From DAOOOU01 sp964435635 (lineage in GTDB: Bacteria > Bacillota_I > Bacilli_A > RF39 > UBA660), in contig CAYSZU010000022.1 of the NCBI GenBank assembly GCA_964435635.1, positions 1-12,788 of the forward strand: a stretch of DNA of 12,788 nucleotides, in the 5' to 3' direction. The notes beneath the pieces were generated by a model that had not been told where the DNA came from, ran no database searches, and saw only the letters and a list, made by a program, of their open reading frames with translations. How positions within the stretch are numbered: position 1 is the first letter of the stretch; each line of letters starts with the position of its first letter. Made by a program: the position numbers and the translations under genes. Shown piece by piece: positions 1 to 7,992 of this stretch.

Positions 1-1
1 A

Positions 2-16
2 GAAGAAGCAAAATAA
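2..16 (+). CDS. possible 3' end of a gene entering from the left
   Basis: One frame at the left edge reads Glu-Glu-Ala-Lys and then TAA at 14-16, three bases before a strong terminator hairpin. That is where the end of a plus-strand gene converging on the carboxypeptidase would be expected. Only four codons are visible, so the product cannot be named and the reading frame itself is a guess. Confidence 0.25.
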   Translation, partial: EEAK

Positions 17-18
17 TA

Positions 19-50
19 AAAAGCACCCCTTTACATAAGTGGGTGCTTTT
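19..50. terminator. bidirectional intrinsic terminator
   Basis: A ten-base arm AAAAGCACCC (19-28) pairs perfectly with GGGTGCTTTT (41-50) across a 12-base loop. The arm is A-rich on the left and T-rich on the right, so it can end transcription on both strands. It would close the RNase J/carboxypeptidase unit on the minus strand and whatever gene enters from the left on the plus strand. Confidence 0.85.
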
Positions 51-97
51 AATGTGAATATAATTAGTAATATTAGTAGTTATTTGTTTATAAAATA

Positions 98-1147
98 TTA
101 GTAATACTCATCATAAGTAAGATTGCTATTATAAATATTAGTAGCACATTCGATGCCACAATAACGCCAATGCCATGATTCGTATTGATAACTAGTAATA
201 TATTCTTTATCTTTAGGGTATCTTAGAATAAAACCGTATTTATGAGCGTTATTAGTTAACCAAGTGTATTCATTAGTCTTTTTAAAATCTCGGGTATTCA
301 TTGTGTTTGATTTTAAATCAATGGCTAAGCCTAGTTGATGTTCTGAATGTCCAGCTCGAGCAGAGTATGTATCTGCTTTTTTAACACCATCATTATAAAC
401 ATATCTAGAATATATAGTTTTTTGACTATTATAACTGCGATATGCTGAACGAATAGCAAAGTCTAATCCTTAATTGCTCGCCGCTTGCCACATCAGTTGG
501 TAGGCTTTATAAGCTTCACTATTTAGTTGATAATTAGTTTGAGCTATTGTGACTAAATCAAAGCCCTCAAAATCAGCTGGTAGGGTGTAATACTTATTGG
601 CAATACTTAGGATTCCTTTACTAGAATCAAAAGCGATATTATGACTATAAAAAGGATAATCAAGATGAGTGTTTACATTTCGGATAATATCTAAAGCTAA
701 ATAGTCCGGATATAATTCGGCATAGGCTAAATAACGGCTTATATTTTTCTTAAGATAATAAGGTTCATTAATAAGATTATGATAGATTGGTTTAAAAGGT
801 AATGAATCTAATTCATTATTTACAATATCAATGATGACTTCAGCGGCTAAAGACTTATTATTGTTGGCATAAGTAAGATATTTATTAAGTAGAATAATAT
901 TAAAGTCATGATTAGTAAGAAGGTTATAGGATTGTTTATAATCACTAATCATAAAAAGATCAATTTCTTGATCATTTAAATTTTCTAAAATAAATTTAAT
1001 TTCTGAAATATTATAGCCGTGATTAGCTAACTTACTTTCATAAATATTAGTGGTTGATTTTTCCGGTTGACTAAAATGATTATAACCAAAATAGCCTAAT
1101 AAAGTACAAGTTAAAAGTAAGATAATAAAGAAAACAATTTTTCTCAT
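98..1147 (-). pseudogene. M15-family D-alanyl-D-alanine carboxypeptidase (VanY-like), interrupted by one in-frame TAA
   Basis: Membrane-anchored peptidoglycan D,D-carboxypeptidase that would trim the terminal D-Ala of the stem peptide outside the cell. The start is taken as ATG at 1147, five bases after AAAGGTGG; an in-frame GTG at 1156 overlaps that ribosome site. Residues 4-20 form a hydrophobic signal anchor. About 190 residues of mostly helical stalk follow, then the VanY catalytic domain. A TAA at 470-472 (codon 226) falls just where that domain begins. The same frame continues for 123 codons and carries the whole active site: IRSAYRSY, then SEHQLGLAID with the zinc-binding His and Asp, then ESWHW with the catalytic Glu and last zinc His. 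There is no frameshift. No Shine-Dalgarno precedes the downstream ATG at 301. The gene lies 20 bases after RNase J and is probably co-transcribed with it. It is either a recent nonsense mutant, a sequencing error or a readthrough gene; the family assignment is secure. Confidence 0.85.
470..472 (-). other. in-frame TAA inside the carboxypeptidase gene
   Basis: The plus-strand bases TTA read as TAA on the coding strand, between Asn (codon 225) and Gly-Leu-Asp-Phe. In relatives as I recall them this position is usually a Glu or Lys, so a single substitution such as GAA or AAA to TAA would explain it. Confidence 0.9.
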
Positions 1148-1167
1148 CCTAACCACCTTTGCCTTTA

Positions 1168-2847
1168 TTATTTAGTTGCTTCTCTAACTTCCATAATGAC
1201 AGGAAGAATAATTGGTCTACGACCAGTAGTATTATTAATAAATGGGTATAGTTCGAGAATAATCTGATTTCTTAAATCAACAAAGTTATAAGGTCCAGCT
1301 TCTAGAACCGATGTTACAATACTACTAATTTTATTTTCAATTTGAGTGATTAACTCGGAGTTTTCATTTACAAGAACAAATCCTCTAGTAGTAACATTTG
1401 GTTTAATTAGTAATTTACGAGTTAAGGGATTAATATTTAAGATTGTAACTAAAATCCCATCTTTACTCATTAATTTACGATCTTTAATAACTACGCTGCC
1501 GATATCACCGATTCTTGAACCATCAACATAGATATCACCGGCTTGGACAGTGCCGCCCCGGCGAACACTGTTTTGATCCATTTCCAAAACATCACCGTTT
1601 TTCATAATAAAAGTGTTTTCTTCGGGAATATTACAAAGAACAGCTAAATCAGCGTGTTGTTTTAACATGCGATATTCGCCATGAACTGGCATAAAGTACT
1701 CGGGATTAATTATTCTTAGCATTAGTTTTAGTTCTTCGGCTTTTGCATGACCGGAAGTATGAATATCACTAAATTCAGAATTAGTATAAACCCGAACCCC
1801 TTTAAGATATAATTTATTAATTATTCGGTTAATCCCTGCGGCATTACCAGGAATAGCACTTGATGAAAAAACTACTAAGTCATCTGGTAACAAAGATATT
1901 TGACGATGTGAACCATTAGCAATTCTAGATAAGGCAGCGAGCGGTTCACCTTGTGAACCAGTACATAAAATACAAATTTGATTCTTTTTTAAATCTTTTG
2001 CGGCATTTGATTCAATAAAGATTGATTTATCTTTTACTAAATCATTAGCTAAAGCAATTCGAATAGCATTTTCCATACTACGACCAAAAATAACAATTTT
2101 TCGATTGTTTTTTTGACAAGTTTCAACAATATGTTTAATTCGATAAATATTTGAAGCGAAAGTTGCAATTAGGATTCGACCATTATGTTTTAAGATAATA
2201 TCGCCTAATGCTTCATCAACAACACTTTCACTACAAGAGAAACCTTCACTTAAGGCGTTAGTACTATCGCTTAATAATAATCTAACTCCTTTTTGACCAA
2301 TAGCTGCCATCTTATGAAGATCAGCCATTGGGCCAATGGGGGTTAAATCAAATTTAAAGTCGCCAGTAGCAACAATTGTCCCGTTTGGGGTGTGTAAAAC
2401 AACCCCAAAACTATCTGGAATAGAATGGGTTGTGGTAAAAAATTCAAGATTAAAATATTTTGATTTAATTTGAGTATCTTTAGTGATGATTTGCATATTA
2501 TTATAATTAATATTACGATCAACTAGTTTATTTTTAATTAAATCAATGGCAATCTTTGAAGCATATATAACAGGAATATTAATACTTTGGAGTAAAAATG
2601 AAATTCCGCCAATATGATCTTCATGGCCATGGGTAATTACTAATCCTTTTATTTTATCTTGGTTTTGCTTTAAATAAGTGATGTCTTGAATAACATAGTC
2701 TATTCCAAGGAGTTCATCCTCGGGAAACATTACTCCGGCATCAATTATAAAAAGCTCATTGCGGTGGGTAATAACATACATGTTCTTGCCGATTTCGCCA
2801 AGTCCACCCAAAGCAATGACAGACGTTATATCGTCTTTATTTTGCAT
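1168..2847 (-). CDS. rnj: ribonuclease J
   Basis: Metallo-beta-lactamase/beta-CASP ribonuclease with 5'-3' exonuclease and endonuclease activity, central to mRNA decay and rRNA maturation in low-GC Gram-positives. The product is 559 residues, normal for the family (about 555). Two zinc ions would be held by the HGHEDHIGG motif at 73-81, His141 in TTHSIPDS, Asp163 in TGDF and His389 in PVHGEYRML. The beta-CASP motifs are visible around SSSAIPGN (328-335) and TSGHA (364-368), and a C-terminal dimerisation/RNA-binding domain follows. ATG at 2847 is preferred because AGAAGGA sits six bases upstream; an in-frame TTG six codons earlier overlaps that site. A sigma-A-like promoter lies at 2895-2923. 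It appears to be the only J paralog here; J1 and J2 cannot be told apart from this alone. Confidence 0.97.
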   Translation of the reverse strand: MQNKDDITSVIALGGLGEIGKNMYVITHRNELFIIDAGVMFPEDELLGIDYVIQDITYLKQNQDKIKGLVITHGHEDHIGGISFLLQSINIPVIYASKIAIDLIKNKLVDRNINYNNMQIITKDTQIKSKYFNLEFFTTTHSIPDSFGVVLHTPNGTIVATGDFKFDLTPIGPMADLHKMAAIGQKGVRLLLSDSTNALSEGFSCSESVVDEALGDIILKHNGRILIATFASNIYRIKHIVETCQKNNRKIVIFGRSMENAIRIALANDLVKDKSIFIESNAAKDLKKNQICILCTGSQGEPLAALSRIANGSHRQISLLPDDLVVFSSSAIPGNAAGINRIINKLYLKGVRVYTNSEFSDIHTSGHAKAEELKLMLRIINPEYFMPVHGEYRMLKQHADLAVLCNIPEENTFIMKNGDVLEMDQNSVRRGGTVQAGDIYVDGSRIGDIGSVVIKDRKLMSKDGILVTILNINPLTRKLLIKPNVTTRGFVLVNENSELITQIENKISSIVTSVLEAGPYNFVDLRNQIILELYPFINNTTGRRPIILPVIMEVREATK

Positions 2848-2894
2848 ACATTTTCCTTCTTTCAAAATTATAATTAAAGCTATAAGATATATGT

Positions 2895-2923
2895 ATTATA
2901 AGCTAAAAAAGTTAAAAAGTCTA
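2895..2923 (-). promoter_or_regulatory. promoter of the RNase J unit
   Basis: Reading leftward on the minus strand, TAGACT (2918-2923, four of six matches to TTGACA), a 17-base spacer and a perfect TATAAT (2895-2900) stand about 48 bases upstream of the RNase J start codon. A second TATAAT at 2867-2872 is too close to the Shine-Dalgarno to be preferred. Confidence 0.65.
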
Positions 2924-2931
2924 GTAATTAA

Positions 2932-2961
2932 TTGCTTTTTATTTTCTTTTCTTGCTATAAT
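2932..2961 (+). promoter_or_regulatory. promoter of ftsY-ylxM-ffh with extended -10
   Basis: TTGCTT (2932-2937), an 18-base spacer and TGCTATAAT (ending 2961) form an extended -10 promoter. The -10 lies only four bases from the GAGGTGA ribosome site (2966-2972), so the predicted transcript would start in or right at the Shine-Dalgarno. It is back to back with the RNase J promoter. Confidence 0.6.
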
Positions 2962-2978
2962 TGATGAGGTGAAGCTAA

Positions 2979-3959
2979 ATGGGATTATTAAACAAATTAA
3001 AAAATATAATTAGTAAAAAAGGTGAATCAAACCAAGCAGTTGTGAAGCTATACGAAGAAGGTCTATCAAAAACAAGAGAAACCTTTGTTTCAAAATTAAA
3101 CATTTTGGGAATTAAGTATACAAAAGTTAATGAGGCTTATTTTGAAGAATTAGAAGATATTTTAATTGCCGCTGATCTTGGGGTTAAAACAGTTTTTGCT
3201 TTTCTAGATCGGCTAAGAAAGCGGGTTAAGGAAGAAAACATTCTTGATCCTACCTATTTAAAAGAAGTTATTGTTGATGAGTTATTTATTATTTATGTAG
3301 ATAATGATTTATTAAGTGATAAGATAAAGTTGGCTTTAAAAGGTCCAACTGTTTTGCTTTTTGTTGGGGTTAATGGGGTTGGTAAAACAACAACAATTGC
3401 TAAAATGGCTTATAAATATATTAATTCGGGTCATAAGGTAATGATGATTGCGGGTGATACTTTTCGCGCTGGTGCTGTTCCTCAACTACAGGAGTGGGCG
3501 AAAAGATCAGGAGCGAGTTTTTATGGTAAAGAGAATCAAGATCCCGCGGGAGTTATTTATGACGGTCTAGTTAAAGCAATTAAAGAAGAAGTTGACTTTG
3601 TTTTAATTGATACTGCCGGAAGGTTACAAAACAAGGTTAACTTAATGAAGGAATTAGAAAAGATTAATAAAGTAATTGGAACTCATATTAATGATGCTCC
3701 TCATGAAACATTATTAATAATTGATGCCACAACTGGTCAAAATGGTATTTTACAAGCGCAAGCTTTCAAAGCAATTACTAATATAACCGGAATTGTTCTA
3801 ACTAAGTTAGATGGAACAGCTAAAGGTGGAATTGTTTTAGCTATTAAAGAAGAAGTTAATATTCCCGTTAAATTTGTTGGCTTAGGGGAAAAGATGACGG
3901 ATTTAGAAACTTTTGATATTGAAAATTATATTTATGGTTTATTTAAGGATATGGTGTAA
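2979..3959 (+). CDS. ftsY: signal recognition particle receptor FtsY
   Basis: SRP receptor GTPase that docks the Ffh-ribosome complex at the inner face of the membrane for co-translational insertion. The product has 326 residues. A short lysine-rich N-terminus (about 1-20) stands in place of the long acidic A domain of some bacteria. The helical N domain (about 20-110) and the G domain follow. Visible GTPase motifs are G1 VNGVGKTTT (131-139), DTFRAGA (160-166), DTAGR (211-215) and TKLDGTAKGG (275-284), with the closing GLGEKMTDLE (301-310). The ATG at 2979 follows GAGGTGA by six bases. The gene is first in ftsY-ylxM-ffh, with one base before ylxM, an order also known from Bacillus, so receptor and SRP GTPase are made together. 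Confidence 0.97.
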   Translation: MGLLNKLKNIISKKGESNQAVVKLYEEGLSKTRETFVSKLNILGIKYTKVNEAYFEELEDILIAADLGVKTVFAFLDRLRKRVKEENILDPTYLKEVIVDELFIIYVDNDLLSDKIKLALKGPTVLLFVGVNGVGKTTTIAKMAYKYINSGHKVMMIAGDTFRAGAVPQLQEWAKRSGASFYGKENQDPAGVIYDGLVKAIKEEVDFVLIDTAGRLQNKVNLMKELEKINKVIGTHINDAPHETLLIIDATTGQNGILQAQAFKAITNITGIVLTKLDGTAKGGIVLAIKEEVNIPVKFVGLGEKMTDLETFDIENYIYGLFKDMV

Positions 3960-3960
3960 G

Positions 3961-4263
3961 ATGAAAGATATTGTTTATTATAATAATTTGTTTGATTGTT
4001 ATCACGCTTTATTAACAAGCAAAGAAAAGCTTGTATATGAAGATTATTATTTAAACGACTTAACTTTAGCAGAGATTGCTGAAAATCGTTTAGTGAGCCG
4101 GAGTGCAATTCAAAAAACAATTAAAACAGCAATTAATAAAATGGAAAATTACGAAAAGCAATTGGCTTTAATAGCAATCAATGAAAAACTAAAAGATTGC
4201 TTAACGATAACTGATGTTAATAAGATTCATCAGTTGATAAATAAGATATTAGCTGGCGAATAA
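3961..4263 (+). CDS. ylxM: YlxM-family helix-turn-helix protein, SRP-associated
   Basis: Small (100 aa) DNA-binding-like protein of the YlxM/p13 family, encoded with ftsY and ffh in many low-GC Gram-positives and reported in streptococci to modulate SRP GTPases. Residues about 20-60 show the sigma-factor-like helix-turn-helix: an LTSKEKLVYEDYYLNDLTL segment, then AEIAENRLVSRSAIQ, and then a long coiled helix (LEU/LYS-rich, about 60-85). The ATG at 3961 lies one base after the ftsY stop, with AAGGAT inside the end of ftsY as a weak ribosome site, so translation is probably coupled. An upstream extension to 3913 would overlap ftsY and is not needed. Role in this organism is inferred from context. 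Confidence 0.92.
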   Translation: MKDIVYYNNLFDCYHALLTSKEKLVYEDYYLNDLTLAEIAENRLVSRSAIQKTIKTAINKMENYEKQLALIAINEKLKDCLTITDVNKIHQLINKILAGE

Positions 4264-4295
4264 ATTAAGCTAGTTGTAAAGGATAGGTGAAAACA

Positions 4296-5603
4296 ATGTT
4301 TGAATATATGGGCGAAAGACTTACAAAGGCAATTCAAAACATCAAAGGGATGGGCCGAATTACCGAAGATAATATTAGTGAGGCAATGCGTGAAATCAGG
4401 TTAGCTTTACTAGAAGCTGATGTTAATTACGAGGTTGTTAAAGAGTTTATTATTCAGGTGAAAGAAAAGGCCTTAGGTTTAGATGTAGCAAAAAGCCTTA
4501 AACCAGAAGAGCTATTTATTAAACTTGTTAAAGATGAGTTAATCGAACTATTAGGTCGTGATGTTGCCCCTTTAATTATTAATCAGAAACCAACTATCAT
4601 GATGCTAGTTGGTTTACAAGGAAGCGGAAAAACAACAACAGCGGGCAAATTAGCCAGTTATGTTCGTAAAAAACATCATCAGAAGCCATTACTAGTTGCA
4701 GCTGATATTTATCGTCCGGCGGCAATTGACCAATTAATTGAAATTGGTAAGTCATTAGATATTCCTGTTTATAGTGAAGGCCAAAATCAGGTGATTAAAA
4801 TAATTACTAATGCTTTAGCGTATGCAAAAGCTAATGACTATGACTATTTGATTATTGATACCGCTGGAAGACTTCACGTTAATGAAGAGTTAATGGCAGA
4901 ATTAGTGGCAATTAATGAGCTTTGTTTACCCCAAGAGATTCTTCTTGTAATTGATGCCATGATGGGACAAGACGCGATAAATGTCATAAATGGGTTTAAG
5001 CATCAATTACCACTAACTGGAACAATTTTAACAAAACTAGATGGTGATACTAAAGGAGGCGTTGCTCTAAGCGTCAAACATTTGACTAATTTGCCGATTA
5101 AATTTGTCGGTGATTCAGAAAAATTAGATGGCTTGAGTGAGTTTTATCCGCAGCGCATGGCCGAAAGAATTTTAGGACTTGGTGATATTTTATCAATTGC
5201 TGATAAAGTTGAGGCAGTTATTAGCGAAACAGAAGCAAAAGAACAGGCAAGTAAATTAAAAAAAGGCCAATATGATTTAAATGATTTCTTAACAAATCTA
5301 AAACAAATAAAAAAACTTGGGCCGTTAGAAAACATTTTAAAGTTATTACCCCAAGCTCGTAATTTAGGTTTAAATAACATGGCAATTGATCCTAAACAAA
5401 TTGCTCGAATTGAAGCAATGGTATTAGCCATGACTAAAGGGGAAAGAAGCAAACCGGAAATTCTAAAAGCAACTCGTAAGCAAAGGATTGCAAAAGGAAG
5501 TGGCACAACTGTTGAGGAATTAAATCGTTTATTAAAACAATTTGAAGCAATGAAACAAATGTTAAAACAAGTTAATGGGGGAAAAATGAAACTACCTTTT
5601 TAA
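4296..5603 (+). CDS. ffh: signal recognition particle protein Ffh (SRP54)
   Basis: GTPase subunit of SRP; with 4.5S/6S RNA it binds signal sequences on nascent chains and delivers them to FtsY. The product is 435 residues. The N domain is about 1-95. The G domain shows GLQGSGKTTT (106-115), DIYRPAA (137-143), DTAGR (188-192), TKLDGDTKGG (246-255) and GDSEKLDGL (272-280). The methionine-containing M domain runs from about 300 and holds the RNA-binding signature RIAKGSGTTVEELN (397-410). The tail after it is short and lacks a long Met/Gly-rich end. ATG at 4296 is chosen because AGGTGAA stands just upstream and the next in-frame GTG (4287) lies inside that ribosome site. It is the last gene of its operon, 32 bases after ylxM and just before a terminator. 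Confidence 0.97.
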   Translation: MFEYMGERLTKAIQNIKGMGRITEDNISEAMREIRLALLEADVNYEVVKEFIIQVKEKALGLDVAKSLKPEELFIKLVKDELIELLGRDVAPLIINQKPTIMMLVGLQGSGKTTTAGKLASYVRKKHHQKPLLVAADIYRPAAIDQLIEIGKSLDIPVYSEGQNQVIKIITNALAYAKANDYDYLIIDTAGRLHVNEELMAELVAINELCLPQEILLVIDAMMGQDAINVINGFKHQLPLTGTILTKLDGDTKGGVALSVKHLTNLPIKFVGDSEKLDGLSEFYPQRMAERILGLGDILSIADKVEAVISETEAKEQASKLKKGQYDLNDFLTNLKQIKKLGPLENILKLLPQARNLGLNNMAIDPKQIARIEAMVLAMTKGERSKPEILKATRKQRIAKGSGTTVEELNRLLKQFEAMKQMLKQVNGGKMKLPF

Positions 5604-5615
5604 TAAATATAACTT

Positions 5616-5638
5616 AAAATCTCTACGGAGATTTTTTT
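5616..5638 (+). terminator. intrinsic terminator after ffh
   Basis: AAAATCTC (5616-5623) and GAGATTTT (5628-5635) form an eight-pair stem on a TACG tetraloop, followed by a T run to 5638. It lies 12 bases after the ffh stop. The promoter for the next gene begins almost immediately after it. Confidence 0.85.
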
Positions 5639-5643
5639 ATTTA

Positions 5644-5652
5644 TGGTATACT
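5644..5652 (+). promoter_or_regulatory. extended -10 promoter of the pilin-like gene
   Basis: TGGTATACT is an extended -10 (TGn plus TATACT at 5647-5652). No good -35 is seen, because the preceding bases are the ffh terminator. Only six bases separate it from the AGGTGA ribosome site at 5659-5664. Confidence 0.5.
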
Positions 5653-5668
5653 ATTAATAGGTGATAAA

Positions 5669-6040
5669 ATGAAAAAACAGAATGGTTATACCGTAATTGA
5701 ATTAATTAGTCTAATAATTGTTTTGGGGGTTGCAACAATTATTGTTTTAGCTAAAACTTCATATGCTTTTAAAGATCCTAATGATTTAGTTCGCTATAAT
5801 CAAGATAAAGTGATAATTAGTCAAGCTAAAGCCTATGGCGAATCAATTAAAGAGGATCTAAAGGATGAACCGACTAAGATAATCTTAGTGCAGACTTTAA
5901 TTGATGAAGGTTATTTAAGTGCTAATTCTGAAGGAAAAATAATTTCTGCTACTGATGAAACAGCTGATATTAATGGTAACAAAATAGAGATTATATATAA
6001 TACTACTAATGATAGTATTAAAATTATTTATCCAAAGTAG
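5669..6040 (+). CDS. type IV pilin-like (prepilin N-terminal methylation motif) protein
   Basis: The 123-residue product starts with a short basic leader, MKKQNG, then YTVIE and an uninterrupted hydrophobic helix to about residue 28. This is the class III prepilin signature: cleavage after Gly6, an aromatic residue at +1 and Glu at +5. Such proteins are processed by a prepilin peptidase and assembled in type IV pili, type II secretion or Com pseudopili. The C-terminal part (about 40-123) is polar, has no cysteine, and includes a VQTLIDEGYLS segment typical of small Gram-positive pseudopilins. No pilus ATPase, platform protein or peptidase gene is nearby, so this is a lone pilin gene. Its TAG stop is part of the ribosome site of the next gene, so the two are probably co-transcribed. 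The precise role (competence, adhesion or other) is not decidable here. Confidence 0.8.
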   Translation: MKKQNGYTVIELISLIIVLGVATIIVLAKTSYAFKDPNDLVRYNQDKVIISQAKAYGESIKEDLKDEPTKIILVQTLIDEGYLSANSEGKIISATDETADINGNKIEIIYNTTNDSIKIIYPK

Positions 6041-6048
6041 GTGAAAAG

Positions 6049-7914
6049 ATGGCAATAACTAAAACAGATTTTATTAATTATACAAGGTGTCCCCGTTATG
6101 TTGCTTTAGCAAAGATTCATCAAGATAAATTAGCCGCTGAAATCGGTTATGAAGAGTATTGTGAAGCTGAGCAACAAGGCAAAATTAAAGAATTGTTAGA
6201 TAAAATGTATGAAGAAACGGAAAACGAAGATGAGACAATTGATCTAATCAAAGTGGAAAATAAACAACTTGAAGCAATGATGAAATATTATAAAATCGTT
6301 GAAAGTGAAGCGGGCAGAATTGCGACAAAGAATTTTGGCGGCAAATCTATTTATGCTGAATCTACTTTCAAACAGGAGTGTTTTGATTTTGCTTTAAATG
6401 GGTTAAGATATATTTGTTATGTCGACATTTATAATGAGGCGGAAGGCTTAATTAATATTATTGAAGTTAAAGCTACAACAGATAGTAATTATCGTAAAAT
6501 GATGGTTGGTCCAGCTAAAGAAAAAGTTTCAATTTGGCATAAGGAAGATAATATTTATCGTTTAAAAGATGAAATAGCTAATTATCCACTAGAACAAGAA
6601 ACTACTTGGGAAGATTATACGAAGAAATGTCAAAAATTATTTGATCGTTATAGTGATGTTGGTAAATATGTTTATGATTTAGCTGTCCAACGATTTATTA
6701 TTGAAGGAGAGTATAATGCTTCGTGCAATCCAAATATTAATAAACTAAGATATTATTTAGCAGTTTTAAATAGTGATTATCGTTTTGATGGAACATACGA
6801 AGATAATCAAGCAGTATACAATCCTGATTTAGAAGGAAATGAGTTAATTACTTTTTTTGATTTAACTAAGGTAACTGAACAATACCAGATAATAATTAAA
6901 AAAGAGGCGGTAACTCTTGAAAAAAACTTACGTGATTTAAAAATTGATGCTTGTCCATTAGGTAAGTGGTGTGGCCGAAAAAAGACTAATGAATGCCAAT
7001 TTTTTGAGAAAGTATGTGCTAGCCATATTCCTAAATATAATTCGGTTTTAAACTATTTAGGTGGTCGTGGTTTTAAAATAAATACACCGAAAAACATTAG
7101 CCCGATTGACTTGGTTAATGAGGGCTATCTTGACATGTTAGACATTCCCGAAGAAAGCATTGAAAGTGATAATCATCAGATTCAAAGAGATTGTTATCGT
7201 TTTAATAGGCAATATATTAATCAAGAAAAATTACAGGCTGGTTTAAAGCTGCTTGAATATCCAATTTATCATTTAGACTTTGAGACTTTTCCTTGTCCTG
7301 TTCCTCGTTTTAAAGGGGAATGGCCATATATTCAATCACCTTTTGAATTTAGTCTTCATATTGAAAAAAGACCAGGGGTTTGTGATCAAGAAAAAGATAA
7401 CTTTGTTTTTTTAGCTCAAACTAGTAATGATGAAAGAGAAGAACTTATTAAAGCTTTACTAGATAATATTGATGGTAATAAAGGAACGGTGCTAGCCCAA
7501 AATGTTTCTTTTGAAAAAGGGCGGATTATGGAACTGGCGAAAATGTTTCCTACTTACAAAACAGCCTTAATGAAAATATATGATCGGGGCTTTGATCTTA
7601 TTTGGTTACTTAAGACAAATAGTAAAGTATACCAAGGAATAGGTTATGAAGAAAGTGAAGCTAAAATAGTTAATTTCTACGATTCGGCTTTTAGCGGTTC
7701 TTACTCGATTAAAAAGACACTACCTGTTTTTAGCGATTTAAATTATGATAATCTCGAAGTTAAAAACGGGACAGAGGCAATTGTTGAATATGCTAATTAT
7801 CCATATATGAGTAAAGAAGAGTTAGCTCTTAAAAGGCAAGCCCTAATTACTTATTGTCAGCAAGATACTTGGGCGATGGTAGTTATCTTACAAGGTTTAC
7901 GCGAAAAATGTTAA
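6049..7914 (+). CDS. DUF2779-type protein: Cas4-like PD-(D/E)XK region fused to a DEDD exonuclease-like domain
   Basis: The product is 621 residues and appears to hold two nuclease folds. The N-terminal part looks Cas4/RecB-like: Cys14 in YTRCPRY, Asp126 in YVDIY, Glu139-Val-Lys141 in IIEVKATT, and Gln214. A Cys cluster follows at 302, 308, 316 and 323, which with Cys14 could bind an iron-sulfur cluster as in Cas4 and AddB. The C-terminal part matches DUF2779 as I recall it and shows DEDD exonuclease motifs: Asp410 and Glu412 in YHLDFET, Asn485/Glu489 in QNVSFEKGR, and Asp606 in YCQQDTW. It is predicted to be a cytoplasmic DNA or RNA nuclease; the substrate is unknown. The ATG at 6049 follows TAGGTGA, which contains the pilin stop codon. 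No CRISPR repeats or cas genes are nearby. Confidence 0.82.
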   Translation: MAITKTDFINYTRCPRYVALAKIHQDKLAAEIGYEEYCEAEQQGKIKELLDKMYEETENEDETIDLIKVENKQLEAMMKYYKIVESEAGRIATKNFGGKSIYAESTFKQECFDFALNGLRYICYVDIYNEAEGLINIIEVKATTDSNYRKMMVGPAKEKVSIWHKEDNIYRLKDEIANYPLEQETTWEDYTKKCQKLFDRYSDVGKYVYDLAVQRFIIEGEYNASCNPNINKLRYYLAVLNSDYRFDGTYEDNQAVYNPDLEGNELITFFDLTKVTEQYQIIIKKEAVTLEKNLRDLKIDACPLGKWCGRKKTNECQFFEKVCASHIPKYNSVLNYLGGRGFKINTPKNISPIDLVNEGYLDMLDIPEESIESDNHQIQRDCYRFNRQYINQEKLQAGLKLLEYPIYHLDFETFPCPVPRFKGEWPYIQSPFEFSLHIEKRPGVCDQEKDNFVFLAQTSNDEREELIKALLDNIDGNKGTVLAQNVSFEKGRIMELAKMFPTYKTALMKIYDRGFDLIWLLKTNSKVYQGIGYEESEAKIVNFYDSAFSGSYSIKKTLPVFSDLNYDNLEVKNGTEAIVEYANYPYMSKEELALKRQALITYCQQDTWAMVVILQGLREKC

Positions 7915-7928
7915 ATAAATGTCAAAAA

Positions 7929-7960
7929 TTGACGAATTGTCTATGTAAAACAGTCATAAT
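7929..7960 (+). promoter_or_regulatory. weak candidate promoter for rpoZ
   Basis: TTGACG (7929-7934) and CATAAT (7955-7960) resemble -35 and -10 elements, but the 20-base spacer is longer than usual. The 78 bases between the nuclease gene and rpoZ hold no terminator that I can see, so rpoZ may also be read from upstream. Confidence 0.3.
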
Positions 7961-7992
7961 AGGTTAAGATGGTAATGTAAGGACGTGATAGA

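Noticed and set aside
98..301. Separate small gene encoding the end of the carboxypeptidase
   Set aside because: No Shine-Dalgarno precedes ATG 301, and the frame continues upstream with VanY homology to the TAA at 470.
470..472. Reassignment of TAA to an amino acid
   Set aside because: TAA ends at least nine other genes in the window at the expected positions.
1346..1531. 61-codon open frame on the plus strand inside the RNase J gene
   Set aside because: It lies wholly antisense to a conserved enzyme and has no ribosome site or recognisable protein.
2686..3013. Two plus-strand open frames across the start of RNase J and the divergent promoter region
   Set aside because: They overlap conserved coding and two good promoters, and their proteins look like no family.
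3913..3960. Longer ylxM start inside ftsY
   Set aside because: It would add 16 residues without family similarity, while ATG 3961 gives the normal YlxM N-terminus.
3932..4120. Minus-strand frame across the ftsY-ylxM junction
   Set aside because: It is antisense to two conserved genes with normal spacing, with no promoter or ribosome site.
5144..5506. 120-codon minus-strand frame inside ffh
   Set aside because: It is antisense to the Ffh M domain and explained by codon bias of the real gene.
6049..7914. CRISPR-associated Cas4
   Set aside because: The Cas4-like half is part of a much longer DUF2779-type protein, and there are no repeats, spacers or other cas genes in the window.
7921..7933. 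Short inverted repeat GTCAA-AAA-TTGAC upstream of rpoZ as an operator or terminator
   Set aside because: Five-base arms with no T run are too short in AT-rich DNA to distinguish from chance.
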